Assembly: GCA_011523845.1 (NCBI GenBank)
Contig: WTFV01000215.1
Location: 1 to 52,068 of the forward strand
DNA from: Acidobacteriota bacterium
GTDB taxonomy: Bacteria; Acidobacteriota; Vicinamibacteria; Vicinamibacterales; UBA8438
Length of the DNA: 52,068 nt
Reading direction: 5' to 3'
Shown here: positions 1 through 8,235 of the stretch, one piece after another
Numbering within the stretch: position 1 is the stretch's first letter
How the letters are laid out: the number at the start of each line of letters is the position of its first letter
Notes under the pieces: model-generated
Databases searched by the model: none
Told to the model about the DNA's origin: nothing
Seen by the model: only the letters and a program-made list of their open reading frames with translations
Translations under genes and position numbers: made by a program

Positions 1-139
1 GCAGGTTGTCGACCGCTTTGTCTTTGCGCAACCCTTTCAGCGCCCCGGTATCCTGTGCCAGCTCGCGCCAGTCCCGGGGGAGGAACGACAACAGCACCTC
101 CCAGTCCTCATCCACCGTGCCGGCTTCCGTGTCCTGCAT
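1..139 (-). CDS. IS4-type transposase, N-terminal fragment cut by the window edge
   Basis: Reading the minus strand from an ATG at 137-139 gives 46 codons open to the window edge, starting MQDTEAGTVDEDWEVLL and containing FLPRDWRELAQDTGALKG. This tryptophan/arginine-rich opening is typical of the small N-terminal domain of IS4-family DDE transposases. The catalytic DDE region would lie outside the window. The sequence upstream of the start, to about position 190, probably holds the IS end. The family call rests on remembered similarity to such N-termini and cannot be confirmed from 46 residues. Whether the element is intact is unknown. Confidence 0.6.
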   Translation of the reverse strand, partial: MQDTEAGTVDEDWEVLLSFLPRDWRELAQDTGALKGLRKDKAVDNL

Positions 140-178
140 CCGCAGGCCAGGATACGCCGGCCACGACGCGAAAACAAG

Positions 179-664
179 TTAGCGCCTATGTGCATCTCCC
201 CCCGGGTCGCTATCCTGCCCACTGGGCAGCCGGGCGCGCAATCTGTCACCTGCACGGGATCTGCCTGCGCGCGATCCGTTGCCGAGACCTGAAATGGGCC
301 GACTGACCACAGTGCTTCCGAGCCCCTGTATCGTCGGGACTGTGATACGGCCATTGTCCGGACCCCGCACGACCACGCCGAGTTCGTGATTGATTTCGAT
401 TCGCTCCGGCATTCCGAACCTTGCGCTTGGCGCGGTGATTGTCGTCACGCGTTCGCCTCGGAAATCCTGATCCACGCGCCATCTGCCATCACCGCCGAGA
501 AAGAACGAACCGCTCTTTTCCCGGACTACTTCGCCGGCCCGGGTGCGCGTTTCGTGGAAGTCCACCTGGATCCCGTCGATCTCGCCTTGAGCATGCGCGT
601 CCGACACCGGCAGGATGAGAATAGCGCACGCCAGCATAGCGACGCATCCCGTTTTGTCCATCAT
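179..664 (-). CDS. Secreted hypothetical protein, 3' end probably truncated by the IS
   Basis: The 161-aa product begins MMDKTG at 664, behind a strong purine-rich ribosome site (GGGGAAGGG just before ATG). It has a clear signal peptide (hydrophobic LACAILILPV, then a DAHAQ cleavage site). The mature part reads like a small beta-rich periplasmic protein (VDFHETRTRAGEVV, GRWRVDQDFRG), loosely LolA-like. From about residue 125 the sequence becomes arginine- and glycine-rich and loses that character, and its TAA stop lies next to the inferred IS end. I read it as a gene whose C-terminus was replaced by IS-derived sequence. Function is unknown. Confidence 0.55.
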   Translation of the reverse strand: MMDKTGCVAMLACAILILPVSDAHAQGEIDGIQVDFHETRTRAGEVVREKSGSFFLGGDGRWRVDQDFRGERVTTITAPSARFGMPERIEINHELGVVVRGPDNGRITVPTIQGLGSTVVSRPISGLGNGSRAGRSRAGDRLRARLPSGQDSDPGGDAHRR

Positions 665-693
665 TTCCCTTCCCCTTCGCTGAACCCGCCGGC

Positions 694-927
694 CTACCAC
701 GGGGGGCAGCAGTAATCGGTGCTCCAGAAGGATTGGTATACAACCGCGCCGTCTTCATCTTCACAGTAAAGCTCGAGCCATTCGATTTCATCGCCTCCAC
801 ATTCCACTAGACAGTCGAACCAGGCCCAGCAGTTCCAAGTCTGTGACTGCGCAGGCGCCGCCGATAGCACAACTGCTGCCGTCACGATCACGACGAGCCG
901 CGCGACGATTCGTAGTGCTTCTCTCAC
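694..927 (-). CDS. Small cysteine- and tryptophan-rich secreted protein
   Basis: This 77-aa protein has a classic signal peptide: MREALRI, a hydrophobic stretch, then a cleavage site near AAPAQSQ at about residue 29. The mature peptide is about 48 residues, acidic, and holds six cysteines (WNC, FDC, VEC, LYC and YCC) plus several tryptophans, ending CCPPW. Six cysteines in so short an exported peptide suggest a disulfide-stabilised miniprotein. It lies 29 bp upstream of the secreted protein starting at 664 and is probably co-transcribed with it. I do not recognise a family. Confidence 0.55.
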   Translation of the reverse strand: MREALRIVARLVVIVTAAVVLSAAPAQSQTWNCWAWFDCLVECGGDEIEWLELYCEDEDGAVVYQSFWSTDYCCPPW

Positions 928-1582
928 GATTCGCCTCCCTGCTTCGCCCCTGGACTTCCTTGATCCTGCTCGGCGTCAAGCACAGCCACAACGACAGAAG
1001 CCCATCGTTGGTACGCGTTCACGAACGGCCTCCAGCGGATCGAGTCGTTCGCCGTGTCTGCTCGCCGACGCTGCGGCGTACCCGCTCATATGCAATGGAC
1101 GACACGATAAGCGCGTCGCACGCGTGCCTCGCCGAGATTCCAGAGGCTCGTCGACCACCGGACGGAGCACGATGCCCCGCGCCTCGATCGCATGGTCGCC
1201 TCGCGGCTCCGCGGGCAGCCGGGCGCTGATGGAGGACGATCCGAACGGGATGCCGAGCCCCGGCCATGCGATTCGACCGACCTGACCCGGATCCCGTACA
1301 GGCCCGTAGCGCGCCGAGATCACGAGGTAGTCTCTACACTCGACGGATGTCACCTGCATGGTTGTCTGGAGTTTCCTCCATGCATGGCACGCTATCGAAG
1401 ATCACCTGGCTGGTGCAACCCGCGTTGATGCATATCGCACACGTGCTTGACCTCGAGCAGCGCTCGGCGTCGGTGCGCATGGAGCACCTCTCCACTTGCC
1501 GCGGCCCCATCCACGACGAAACCTGTCGCCGGCGTCGGACATCCCTTCCAGGCGGAAGACGGCATCCGGTACCCTTCCCGCG
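928..1582. other. 655-bp stretch without a supported gene
   Basis: No frame shows a convincing protein. A minus-strand open frame at 976-1359 (127 aa, starting MQVTSVECRDYL) has some non-random-looking composition at its start but turns arginine/serine-rich, and no ribosome site stands at a usual distance. It may be a decayed gene. Promoters for the genes at 927 (minus) and 1583 (plus) should lie here, but no consensus boxes are obvious. Confidence 0.4.
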
Positions 1583-2329
1583 ATGATCATCGATCCGTAC
1601 TTCTATCTGGCCGCGACCGTCGCGGTGCTCATCGTCGGCATGGCGAAGGGCGGCTTCGGCGGGGGCATCGCCGTCGTCGGGGTGCCGTTGATGGCGATGG
1701 TCGTCAGCCCCTTCCAGGCGGCTGCCGTGATGCTGCCGATCCTGATGGTGATGGACGTCCTGGCGATGCGCGCGTACCGGGGCCGGTGGGACTGGCGCAA
1801 CCTCCGGATCCTGCTGCCGGCCGCGATGGTCGGCACGCTGCTCGGCTTCGTGACCGCCCGCGCCATCTCCGCCGACGGGCTGCGCGTCCTGGTCGCCGTC
1901 GTCGCGCTGGTCTACGCGGTGCAGTACTTCCGGCGCCGCCCCGGCGACCGGACCCGTCCGCCGCGCACCGGTCCCGGCGTGTTCTGGGGCGCCACGGCCG
2001 GCTTCACGAGCTTCTCGATTCACGCCGGCGGGCCGCCGCTGCAGGCGTTCCTGCTGCCGCAACGCATGCACCGGACGACGTTCCAGGCCACCAGCGTCCT
2101 GTTCTTCTTCGTGGTCAACTGGTCGAAGGTGGGCCCCTACTACTGGCTCGGCCAGTGGACCACGGACAACCTGCTGACGTCGCTCGTCCTGTTGCCGCTG
2201 GCCCCGGTCGGGGTCTTCCTCGGCCGCTACCTGCACGACCGGGTGGACGACGAGCTCTTCTTCCGCGTGGTTCACGCGTCGCTGTTCGTGATCGGCGTCA
2301 AGCTGCTGTACGACGCATCCGGGGTGTGA
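1583..2329 (+). CDS. TauE/SafE-family (TSUP) membrane transporter
   Basis: A 248-aa integral membrane protein with about eight hydrophobic segments. The N-terminus (MIIDPYFYLAATVAVL) followed by GMAKGGFGGG is the signature of the TauE/SafE sulfite exporter family, and the second half repeats the pattern (FSIHAGGPPLQAFLLP). Members export or import small anions such as sulfite, sulfoacetate or other organosulfur compounds across the inner membrane; the substrate cannot be read from sequence. I chose ATG 1583 over an in-frame start 29 codons upstream because the extra residues are hydrophilic and unlike the family. It converges on the next gene with 5 bp between stop codons. Confidence 0.9.
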   Translation: MIIDPYFYLAATVAVLIVGMAKGGFGGGIAVVGVPLMAMVVSPFQAAAVMLPILMVMDVLAMRAYRGRWDWRNLRILLPAAMVGTLLGFVTARAISADGLRVLVAVVALVYAVQYFRRRPGDRTRPPRTGPGVFWGATAGFTSFSIHAGGPPLQAFLLPQRMHRTTFQATSVLFFFVVNWSKVGPYYWLGQWTTDNLLTSLVLLPLAPVGVFLGRYLHDRVDDELFFRVVHASLFVIGVKLLYDASGV

Positions 2330-2334
2330 TGAGG

Positions 2335-2613
2335 CTACCCGAGCGTACGGAGAACGGCCACGGCGAACGCAGTGGTGGCGGCGACCACGATGCCGGTGGC
2401 GGTGAGCGCGACCCCGATCATCCACTTGATGAGGCGGGCTTCGAGGGAGGCGATTTCGGCACGCAGGTCGTTCTTCGTGACCAGCGCGCCGGCGTCGATG
2501 CCGGCCGCGTCATGCTCGGCTGCCTGGCGAACGGCAGCGGTAATGGCGTCCGCCTGGGCCGCTGTCAGATTCGCATCCGTCAGGCTGCGGGCGATCGCGT
2601 GCGTGTCGAACAT
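2335..2613 (-). CDS. Small coiled-coil, single-TM protein (DUF1640/CCDC90-like)
   Basis: The start MFDTHAIARSLTDANL gives 92 aa. An amphipathic helical region (AQADAITAAVRQAAEH), a predicted coiled coil (NDLRAEIASLEARL) and one C-terminal membrane segment (KWMIGVALTATGIVVAATTAF) match the DUF1640 layout: head, coiled coil and tail anchor. Such proteins are often small and scattered in proteobacteria and acidobacteria; their role is unknown. An upstream in-frame start (24 extra residues) looks unlike the family. The protein at 12535-12738 has the same coiled coil followed by KW and a TM segment. Confidence 0.7.
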   Translation of the reverse strand: MFDTHAIARSLTDANLTAAQADAITAAVRQAAEHDAAGIDAGALVTKNDLRAEIASLEARLIKWMIGVALTATGIVVAATTAFAVAVLRTLG

Positions 2614-2700
2614 CGTCAGGATTCCAGTGTAATGCTTGCAAGTCGCGGCCGACGACGAAGGCTTCCGCAGCACGGCAATCGACAACCCAGGCGCAGAAGG

Positions 2701-3297
2701 TCACAGCCAACCCTTCTGCCGCGCGATGCGGGCCGCCTCCACCCGGTTCGACGCGCCGAGCTTGCCGATCGCCTCGGACAGGTAGTTGCGGACCGTCCCC
2801 TCCGATAGATCCAGCGCCGCCGCGATGGCCGCGCCCGACGCCCCGTCGCCGGCCAGCCGCAGCACCTGGCGTTCGCGATCGGTCAGCGGATCGGCATCGC
2901 ACCAGGCGTCGGCGGCCAGCTCCGACGAAATGGCTCGGCCGCCGGCATGCACCTCGCGCACCGCCCGCGCGAGCTCCTCGGCGGGCGCGTCCTTCAGAAG
3001 ATAGCCGCGGACGCCGGCGTCGAGTGCCCGGCGCAGATAGCCGGGCCGGGCGAAGGTGGTGAGGATGATGACGCGCCTGCCGCGCTCGACCAACCTGGCC
3101 GCGAGCTCCAACCCGGTCACCCGCGGCATCTCGATGTCGGTGAGCACGACGTCCGGCTCCAGGCGTTCGGCCAGTTGCAACGCCTCGGCGCCGTCCCGCG
3201 CCCGGGCGACCACCGCGATGTCGTCCTCCAGATCGAGCAGCGCGGACAGCGCGCCCAGCACCATCGCCTGGTCCTCAGCGACCAGCACGCGGATCAA
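2701..3297 (-). CDS. NarL/FixJ-type response regulator (DesR-like)
   Basis: The 198-aa regulator has an N-terminal receiver (acidic pair E8/D9, phosphoacceptor D54 in VVLTDIEMP, T80/T81, K102 in LLKD) and a C-terminal LuxR-type helix-turn-helix (about 137-198, PLTDRERQVLRL). The start is a TTG at 3297 whose last two bases overlap the TGA of the kinase gene, a tight translational coupling; IRVLVAEDQ is where receiver domains begin. It is the output of the adjacent DesK-like kinase. The likely target is the operon's own promoter upstream of 8046, which is inference. Confidence 0.9.
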   Translation of the reverse strand: MIRVLVAEDQAMVLGALSALLDLEDDIAVVARARDGAEALQLAERLEPDVVLTDIEMPRVTGLELAARLVERGRRVIILTTFARPGYLRRALDAGVRGYLLKDAPAEELARAVREVHAGGRAISSELAADAWCDADPLTDRERQVLRLAGDGASGAAIAAALDLSEGTVRNYLSEAIGKLGASNRVEAARIARQKGWL

Positions 3298-4460
3298 GCC
3301 ACTGCCTCCCGCGACGCGGGCAGTCCAGACGTCGGACGCCGGGGCTTTTCGGCCGGAATGCGCACGGTCAGCGTGACGCCGCGGGCCGTTTCGATCGTCA
3401 TCGTACCCCCGGCCTCCTCGACCCGCTCGCGCATGCCGGCCAGACCGGCGCCCTCGCGGATCGCGCCGCCACGCCCATCGTCCTCCACCACGAGGCGTAT
3501 CCGCCCGTCCTCGCGAACGAGGCTGGCCCGGCATCGGCCAGCCGCGGCGTGGCGGACGACGTTGGTGATCGCCTCTCGCAGGCACAGGGCCAGCGTCGCC
3601 TGACGATCCGGCGACACGTCGAACGGCCGCCTGTCGATCGTCAGACTGACGTTGCCCGCCTCGCAAGCCAGCCGGGCGTTGGCCAGCTCCGCGTCGAGAT
3701 CCGTCCGTCGCAACCCGCTCACCGCCTCTCGGATCTCGCGCAACGCACCGCGCGAGATACGCTCCACCTCGCGGATCTCCTGCTCGGCGCGGCTGTCGCC
3801 CCGCGACGCGAGCTTCCCTGCCAGTTCCGCCTTGATGGTAATGAGCGAGAGCGTGTGACCGAGCAGGTCATGCAGGTCGCGCCCGATCCGTTCCCGCTCG
3901 GCGACCGCCGCAAGCCGGCGCACCTCGGCCTGCGAGAGCTTCAATGCGGCCTCCTGGCGATCCAGCTCGTCGGTATGGATGGCCACGGCGCCGATCAGCA
4001 GCGAGAGCGCACCGCCGAAGAGCAGGACGAAGATGGGGAGGGCGAACGCCAGCCACTCGACAGCGATCAGCATCACGACGCCCGCGAGCCAGGCGTAGGC
4101 ACGCGGCGGGCGGGCCGCCCGGCCCACCAGCCCGCTGGCGTAGATGAAGAAACCCATCGCGTTCGGGTTGAACGGCGTCCACACCAGTGCGATGACGAGA
4201 ATGCCGGCGATATTGAGGAAGACCCGTCGGCCGGAGTGCCAGAAAGCGTTGAGGTACAGGGCCAGGAACGCCGGCACGGTGAGCAGGGCCAGTGTGAGCT
4301 CCACCGGCTCCAGCGGCACGAACCACCACTTGGCGAAGAAACCGATGAGCCAGAACAGCCACAGGTACGGTATCCAGCCGATGCGTGGATCGGAAGGCAG
4401 CAGGCGCCGGTGCAGCGCGAGAAACACCCTGCCGACCGCGCGGCTGAAGCTGCTCGCCAT
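3294..4460 (-). CDS. DesK-like membrane sensor histidine kinase
   Basis: The 388-aa kinase has several N-terminal membrane helices (about residues 30-165), a short linker, then a HisKA_3 dimerisation domain with the phosphoacceptor histidine in ERIGRDLHDLLGH (about H197). A HATPase domain follows (EAITNVVRHAA; DDGRGG; GLAGMRERVEEAGG). This is the DesK/LiaS/NarX-like type that pairs with LuxR-class regulators such as the next gene. With no large periplasmic domain it probably senses the membrane itself or its partner transporter. The ATG at 4460 overlaps the stop of the amidohydrolase gene as ATGA. Confidence 0.9.
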   Translation of the reverse strand: MASSFSRAVGRVFLALHRRLLPSDPRIGWIPYLWLFWLIGFFAKWWFVPLEPVELTLALLTVPAFLALYLNAFWHSGRRVFLNIAGILVIALVWTPFNPNAMGFFIYASGLVGRAARPPRAYAWLAGVVMLIAVEWLAFALPIFVLLFGGALSLLIGAVAIHTDELDRQEAALKLSQAEVRRLAAVAERERIGRDLHDLLGHTLSLITIKAELAGKLASRGDSRAEQEIREVERISRGALREIREAVSGLRRTDLDAELANARLACEAGNVSLTIDRRPFDVSPDRQATLALCLREAITNVVRHAAAGRCRASLVREDGRIRLVVEDDGRGGAIREGAGLAGMRERVEEAGGTMTIETARGVTLTVRIPAEKPRRPTSGLPASREAVA

Positions 4461-6301
4461 CACCTGATCTCCACGTCGTCGATCTCGAAGGCGAACGTCC
4501 CGAGCGGAGGCGCCGGCGCCACGAACGCCAGGCCACCGATGACGCCTGGCGCGTCCGTCGGGAACCTCACCAGCGGTATCTCGACAGCGACCCAGTCCGG
4601 CGGTGCGGTGAACGGCACGCCGGCGGGCACGGACGCGCTCCCGCCGGCGCCGAACAGCATGGCCATATAGGTCCGACCGTCGCCGCGCGTGCGGAAACGC
4701 AGTACCTCTCGACCCGCGAAGTCGACCGGCTGCATCGGCTGCGCGCCGGGGAAATAGATGGTTCCGGCCCACGGGAACGGAAACCCGGCTGCGACCTCGC
4801 CCTCCACCCGCAACGCTCCGCTCTCGACGGACAGCCGGCCGGTGGACGATCCGCCCTGCATCCGATCCGAGGCCACCTGCCAGCCGAAGCCGAAGGCGGC
4901 GCCGATGCCGTCCTCGAAGTCGGCGATCAGCGTCGTCTCGGGCGCCGGGGACGCGGACTGCGTCTGCGGCCGCTCCTGGTGGACGCGGCTGCGGTCGACC
5001 CGGTAGCCGTCCTTCCAGACGGCGACGATACGGGGGCTGAGCGAGAGGTCGTTCTCGAGGTCGCCGTCGACCAGCACGAGGTCGGCGATCCGGCCCTCCT
5101 CGATAGCCCCCCGGTCGTCGAGCCCGAAGATCTCCGCCGGCACCGAGGTGGCTGCCGCGAGGGTGTCGGCGCCGCTCAATCCGGCGCGCCGCAGAAGCCG
5201 CAGCTCGCCGTGCATCGAGAGGCCGGAGGCCGTACCCGGGTTGGGGGCGTCGGTGCCTGCAATCAACCGGACGCCGGCCGCGTGCAGGCGCCGGACGTTC
5301 TCGATCGCCACATCCCCCGCATTCGAAACCCTCTCCTCGTCCCCACCGGGGAAACGACTGGCCAGGGTCTGGCGCTGCATCGGCGACAACGGCGTGTCGC
5401 CGGCCGCCTCCAGCAACTCCCCTTCCAGCGCGTCGCCGCCGATGGAGGCGGCGACCGACAACGTCGGGACGACGAACACGCCCGCCTCGGCGATACGCGC
5501 CGCCTGCGCTTCGTCGATGAGCGCGTCGCGCCAGACGTGCACCAGCCCGTCGGCGCCGAGCGCGACGGCCTCCAGCGCGTGCTCCAGCGTGCTGACGTGC
5601 ACGACGGCGCGCAGGTCCTCCGCATGAGCGGCCGCAATCAGCGCGCCGATGGTGTGGCGATCGAGCGTGGCGATGTCCATGCCGAAGGTGCTGCCGTCCT
5701 CGTGGACGACCTTGATCCAGTCGGAACCCTCCTGCTTGCGCGCCCGGACCCAGGCGGGCGCCTCGTCCGGGCCGCCCACGGTCTCCACCGGCACGCCATA
5801 CCGCGTGCCGTGTCCGCCGGCCGCGGTAGCGAGCATCCCGGCGGAGAAGAGGTCGGCCTCGTCCCCGCGGGCAAGCGTGTCGCGGGCCGCCCGCTTCGAG
5901 GCGACGAGTTGCGGGTCGCTGAACTGGTCGAGCACGGTGGCGACCCCGAAGCGCAGGGCGTCGTTCAGCGTGCTGCCGAACGTATGCACGTGACCGTCGA
6001 TGAGGCCGGGCACCAGCGTCTTTCCCCGGCCATCGACCCGCGGGAGATCCGGCGGCAGTGCCAACCAGCGGCCGACGCCCTGAATGCGGCCGTCCTCCAC
6101 CCGCACTTCCTGTTCCGGTCGGAACCTCTCGCCGTCGAAGACTGTCACCCGGACGATCGCGAAGCTGGCCTCGGGCAGCGCGTCCGCTGCATCTTCCGGA
6201 GGCGCCGGTTCGGGCAGCGCCATGAGCACGCCCACGAAAACGACGATCGTGAGACCCACGTACGTCGCGCTGCGAGCCACGGTTCTCACCGGTCCGGTCA
6301 T
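4460..6301 (-). CDS. Membrane-anchored amidohydrolase with C-terminal CIA30-like domain
   Basis: The product is 613 aa. An N-terminal membrane anchor (about residues 11-30) precedes an imidazolonepropionase-like amidohydrolase: metal-binding HVH at about 104-106 (GLIDGHVHTFG), later histidines in AVVHVST and GLVHVW, and the aspartate in LIAGTDAPNPG. A C-terminal beta domain (about 440-613, starting near TTLIADFEDG) resembles CIA30/carbohydrate-binding folds. I chose ATG 6301, which follows GGGGGTGGCG, rather than a start 12 codons upstream. It is a probable hydrolase of a cyclic amide, dipeptide or similar substrate, facing the periplasm. Lying between ABC exporter and two-component genes suggests it acts on the exported or sensed compound; that is inference. 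Confidence 0.8.
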   Translation of the reverse strand: MTGPVRTVARSATYVGLTIVVFVGVLMALPEPAPPEDAADALPEASFAIVRVTVFDGERFRPEQEVRVEDGRIQGVGRWLALPPDLPRVDGRGKTLVPGLIDGHVHTFGSTLNDALRFGVATVLDQFSDPQLVASKRAARDTLARGDEADLFSAGMLATAAGGHGTRYGVPVETVGGPDEAPAWVRARKQEGSDWIKVVHEDGSTFGMDIATLDRHTIGALIAAAHAEDLRAVVHVSTLEHALEAVALGADGLVHVWRDALIDEAQAARIAEAGVFVVPTLSVAASIGGDALEGELLEAAGDTPLSPMQRQTLASRFPGGDEERVSNAGDVAIENVRRLHAAGVRLIAGTDAPNPGTASGLSMHGELRLLRRAGLSGADTLAAATSVPAEIFGLDDRGAIEEGRIADLVLVDGDLENDLSLSPRIVAVWKDGYRVDRSRVHQERPQTQSASPAPETTLIADFEDGIGAAFGFGWQVASDRMQGGSSTGRLSVESGALRVEGEVAAGFPFPWAGTIYFPGAQPMQPVDFAGREVLRFRTRGDGRTYMAMLFGAGGSASVPAGVPFTAPPDWVAVEIPLVRFPTDAPGVIGGLAFVAPAPPLGTFAFEIDDVEIR

Positions 6302-6352
6302 CGCCACCCCCTGGCTCGGCATCCTTCGCGCCGGCACATGCCCCGAAGACTC

Positions 6353-7132
6353 CTACGTCTGACCGGCCCGCCGGAAGCCAAAGCCCGCCACGACGAGAAA
6401 GACCACCGTGAAGACGCCCATCATCAGCACGTGAACACCGACGGACCCGCCCTGGTCCATGTCGACCACCTTCAGCGCGAGCTGTGACTGGTGATAGGCG
6501 GGAAAGACGACGGCCACATCCTGCACGAGCGTCGGCAGCAACGAGATCGGCATCCACAGGCCGGACAGGAAGGCCATCGGCAGGTAGACGAGGTTCACGA
6601 TGGCGACGGCCGACTGCGCCTTCACCCAGGCGCCGATGGCCAGGCCGAGCGCGCAGAACGGAACCACGCTCGACAGGACGACGCCGGCCAGCGCGAACCA
6701 CTGCCCGCGGTACAGCGTCACCTCCGCCGCGAACGCCCCGAGCAGGAACAGGCCGAGGACGATGGCCATGCCGAAGAGGAGCGCCGTCGCCACTCGGGCC
6801 AGGAGGTAGGCGGCGACGGGCATCGGCGTGGTCTGCTTGAGCAGCAGGGCGCCGCTGTCGCGCTCGGCGGCGAATCCCACCCCGAACCCGAAGAGAGAGG
6901 GGCCGATGAGCCCGAAGACGCCGTAGGTGGCGAGCAGGAACGTGGGCGCCAGCGGCGAAAAGCGCATCACCACGCCGAAGAAGACGTAGAACATGATCGG
7001 GAACACCAGCGTCGGTATGGTGAACCCCGGCGTCCGCGCCAGGCTCAGGAACTGCGCCCGTGCCTCCAGCACGTAGATGCAGAAGCGGCGGGCCAGCCCC
7101 AGGCGCGGCGCGCCGTCGCCGGTCGTTGCCAT
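6353..7132 (-). CDS. ABC-2 type transporter permease
   Basis: The 259-aa permease has six hydrophobic segments of the ABC-2 class (TIPTLVFPIMFYVFFG; FGLIGPSLFGFGVGFAAERDSG; AFLSGLWMPISLLP), similar to permeases of drug and lipid exporters that work with DrrA/NatA-type ATPases. Its ATG overlaps the stop of the ATPase gene (ATGA at 7132), so the two are coupled. The gene for the amidohydrolase follows 51 bp downstream. Substrate is unknown. In other bacteria this ABC-2/DesK/DesR arrangement is linked to membrane stress or peptide antibiotic export and sensing. Confidence 0.9.
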   Translation of the reverse strand: MATTGDGAPRLGLARRFCIYVLEARAQFLSLARTPGFTIPTLVFPIMFYVFFGVVMRFSPLAPTFLLATYGVFGLIGPSLFGFGVGFAAERDSGALLLKQTTPMPVAAYLLARVATALLFGMAIVLGLFLLGAFAAEVTLYRGQWFALAGVVLSSVVPFCALGLAIGAWVKAQSAVAIVNLVYLPMAFLSGLWMPISLLPTLVQDVAVVFPAYHQSQLALKVVDMDQGGSVGVHVLMMGVFTVVFLVVAGFGFRRAGQT

Positions 7133-8046
7133 CAGGACACCTCCTCCTGGGGATCGCCGGCGCGCACCAGCGTGAGAAAGGCGTCCTCGAGCCCGGCTCC
7201 CGTCACGTGCAGGTCGCGCAGGTCGGGATCCAGGGCGAGCAGAGTCCGCAGCACGTCCTCGGGCCGCGCGGTCAGGATCTCCAGGTGCTGGCCGCTGACC
7301 TCCGCCCGGACCACGCCGGGCAGGCTCGCCACGTCGTCGCGACCGACGCCGGTGATGCAGCGGATGCGGCGATCCGCGGTGCGGGACTTGATCTCCGACG
7401 GCGTTCCCTCGGCGACGACCCGCCCCTGGTGGATGACCGCGATCCGGTCCGCGAGCGCGTCCGCCTCCTCCAGGTAGTGCGTGGTGAGCACCGCGGTGCG
7501 ACCCGCCTTCTTCAGCCGCTGGATCTCGCTCCACAGGCTGCGGCGCGCCTCCACGTCGAGCCCGGTGGTCGGCTCGTCGAGAAAGACCAGCTCCGGATCG
7601 CCCGCCAGCGCCAGCGCGAACATCACCCGCTGCTTCTGGCCGCCGGACAGACGGCCGTAGCGGCGCGCAGCGAGCTCCTCGAGACCGGCCATGGCGAGCA
7701 GCGTCGAAACCGGCAGCGGCGCCGGATAGTAGCTGGAGAACAGCTCCAGGTTCTCGGCGACGGTGAGCGTGTCGGGAAGACCGGATACCTGCAGCATCGC
7801 GCCGCGGCGCATCCGGACCGGCCGCGCCCCGGGGTCCCGTCCGAATACGTGCACCGCGCCCTGCTGCACCTGCAGACTGCCCAGCAGGAGACCTATGGCG
7901 GTGGTCTTTCCCGCACCGTTGGGCCCGAGCACGGCGAGCACTTCACCCGGCCGGATCTGAAGGTCGAGCCCGTCGAGGGCGACGACGTCGCCGTAGCGGT
8001 GGGTCACCGCCGACAGCGTCGCGAGGCATCCGTGCGACATCTCCAT
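7132..8046 (-). CDS. ABC transporter ATP-binding protein
   Basis: The 304-aa ATPase has Walker A GPNGAGKTT (about 40-48), signature LSGGQKQR, Walker B LVFLDEPTTGLD, and an H-loop in LTTHYLEEAD. The C-terminal 80 residues match the regulatory tail of DrrA/CcmA-like exporters (LEDAFLTLVRAG). It energises the ABC-2 permease encoded next. The first gene of a minus-strand run reaching 2701, it probably carries the operon promoter in 8047-8235. A start two codons later (MSHG, 8040) is possible. Confidence 0.95.
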   Translation of the reverse strand: MEMSHGCLATLSAVTHRYGDVVALDGLDLQIRPGEVLAVLGPNGAGKTTAIGLLLGSLQVQQGAVHVFGRDPGARPVRMRRGAMLQVSGLPDTLTVAENLELFSSYYPAPLPVSTLLAMAGLEELAARRYGRLSGGQKQRVMFALALAGDPELVFLDEPTTGLDVEARRSLWSEIQRLKKAGRTAVLTTHYLEEADALADRIAVIHQGRVVAEGTPSEIKSRTADRRIRCITGVGRDDVASLPGVVRAEVSGQHLEILTARPEDVLRTLLALDPDLRDLHVTGAGLEDAFLTLVRAGDPQEEVS

Positions 8047-8140
8047 CCTCGTCTACCGCGATCCTGCGGTCGATGTGATCCGGCCGGAATCGATCGCGAC
8101 ACTGATGGTACGGAACGATTCCGATGTCCGGTAGTGGAGA

Positions 8141-8170
8141 GTGTCACGCGGCGATCGTGACGAATGTCAC
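8141..8170. promoter_or_regulatory. Cluster of GTGAC/GTCAC half-sites upstream of the ABC/two-component operon
   Basis: Within 30 bp upstream of the operon start lie GTGTCAC (8141-8147) and a perfect inverted repeat GTGAC-GAAT-GTCAC (8157-8170). Paired short palindromes are how NarL/DesR-class regulators bind. This is a candidate autoregulatory operator for the regulator encoded at 2701-3297, or for the divergent TPR gene. No known consensus was matched. Confidence 0.3.
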
Positions 8171-8235
8171 TGTCTCGCCATTTGCTCCCCTCGCACGAGC
8201 GGCGGCCGCCCACGGGCACCTATAATCGCTGTCGG

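Noticed and set aside
976..1359. Minus-strand 127-aa protein
   Set aside because: No ribosome site at a usual distance, composition becomes random-like, and overlapping frames are equally open.
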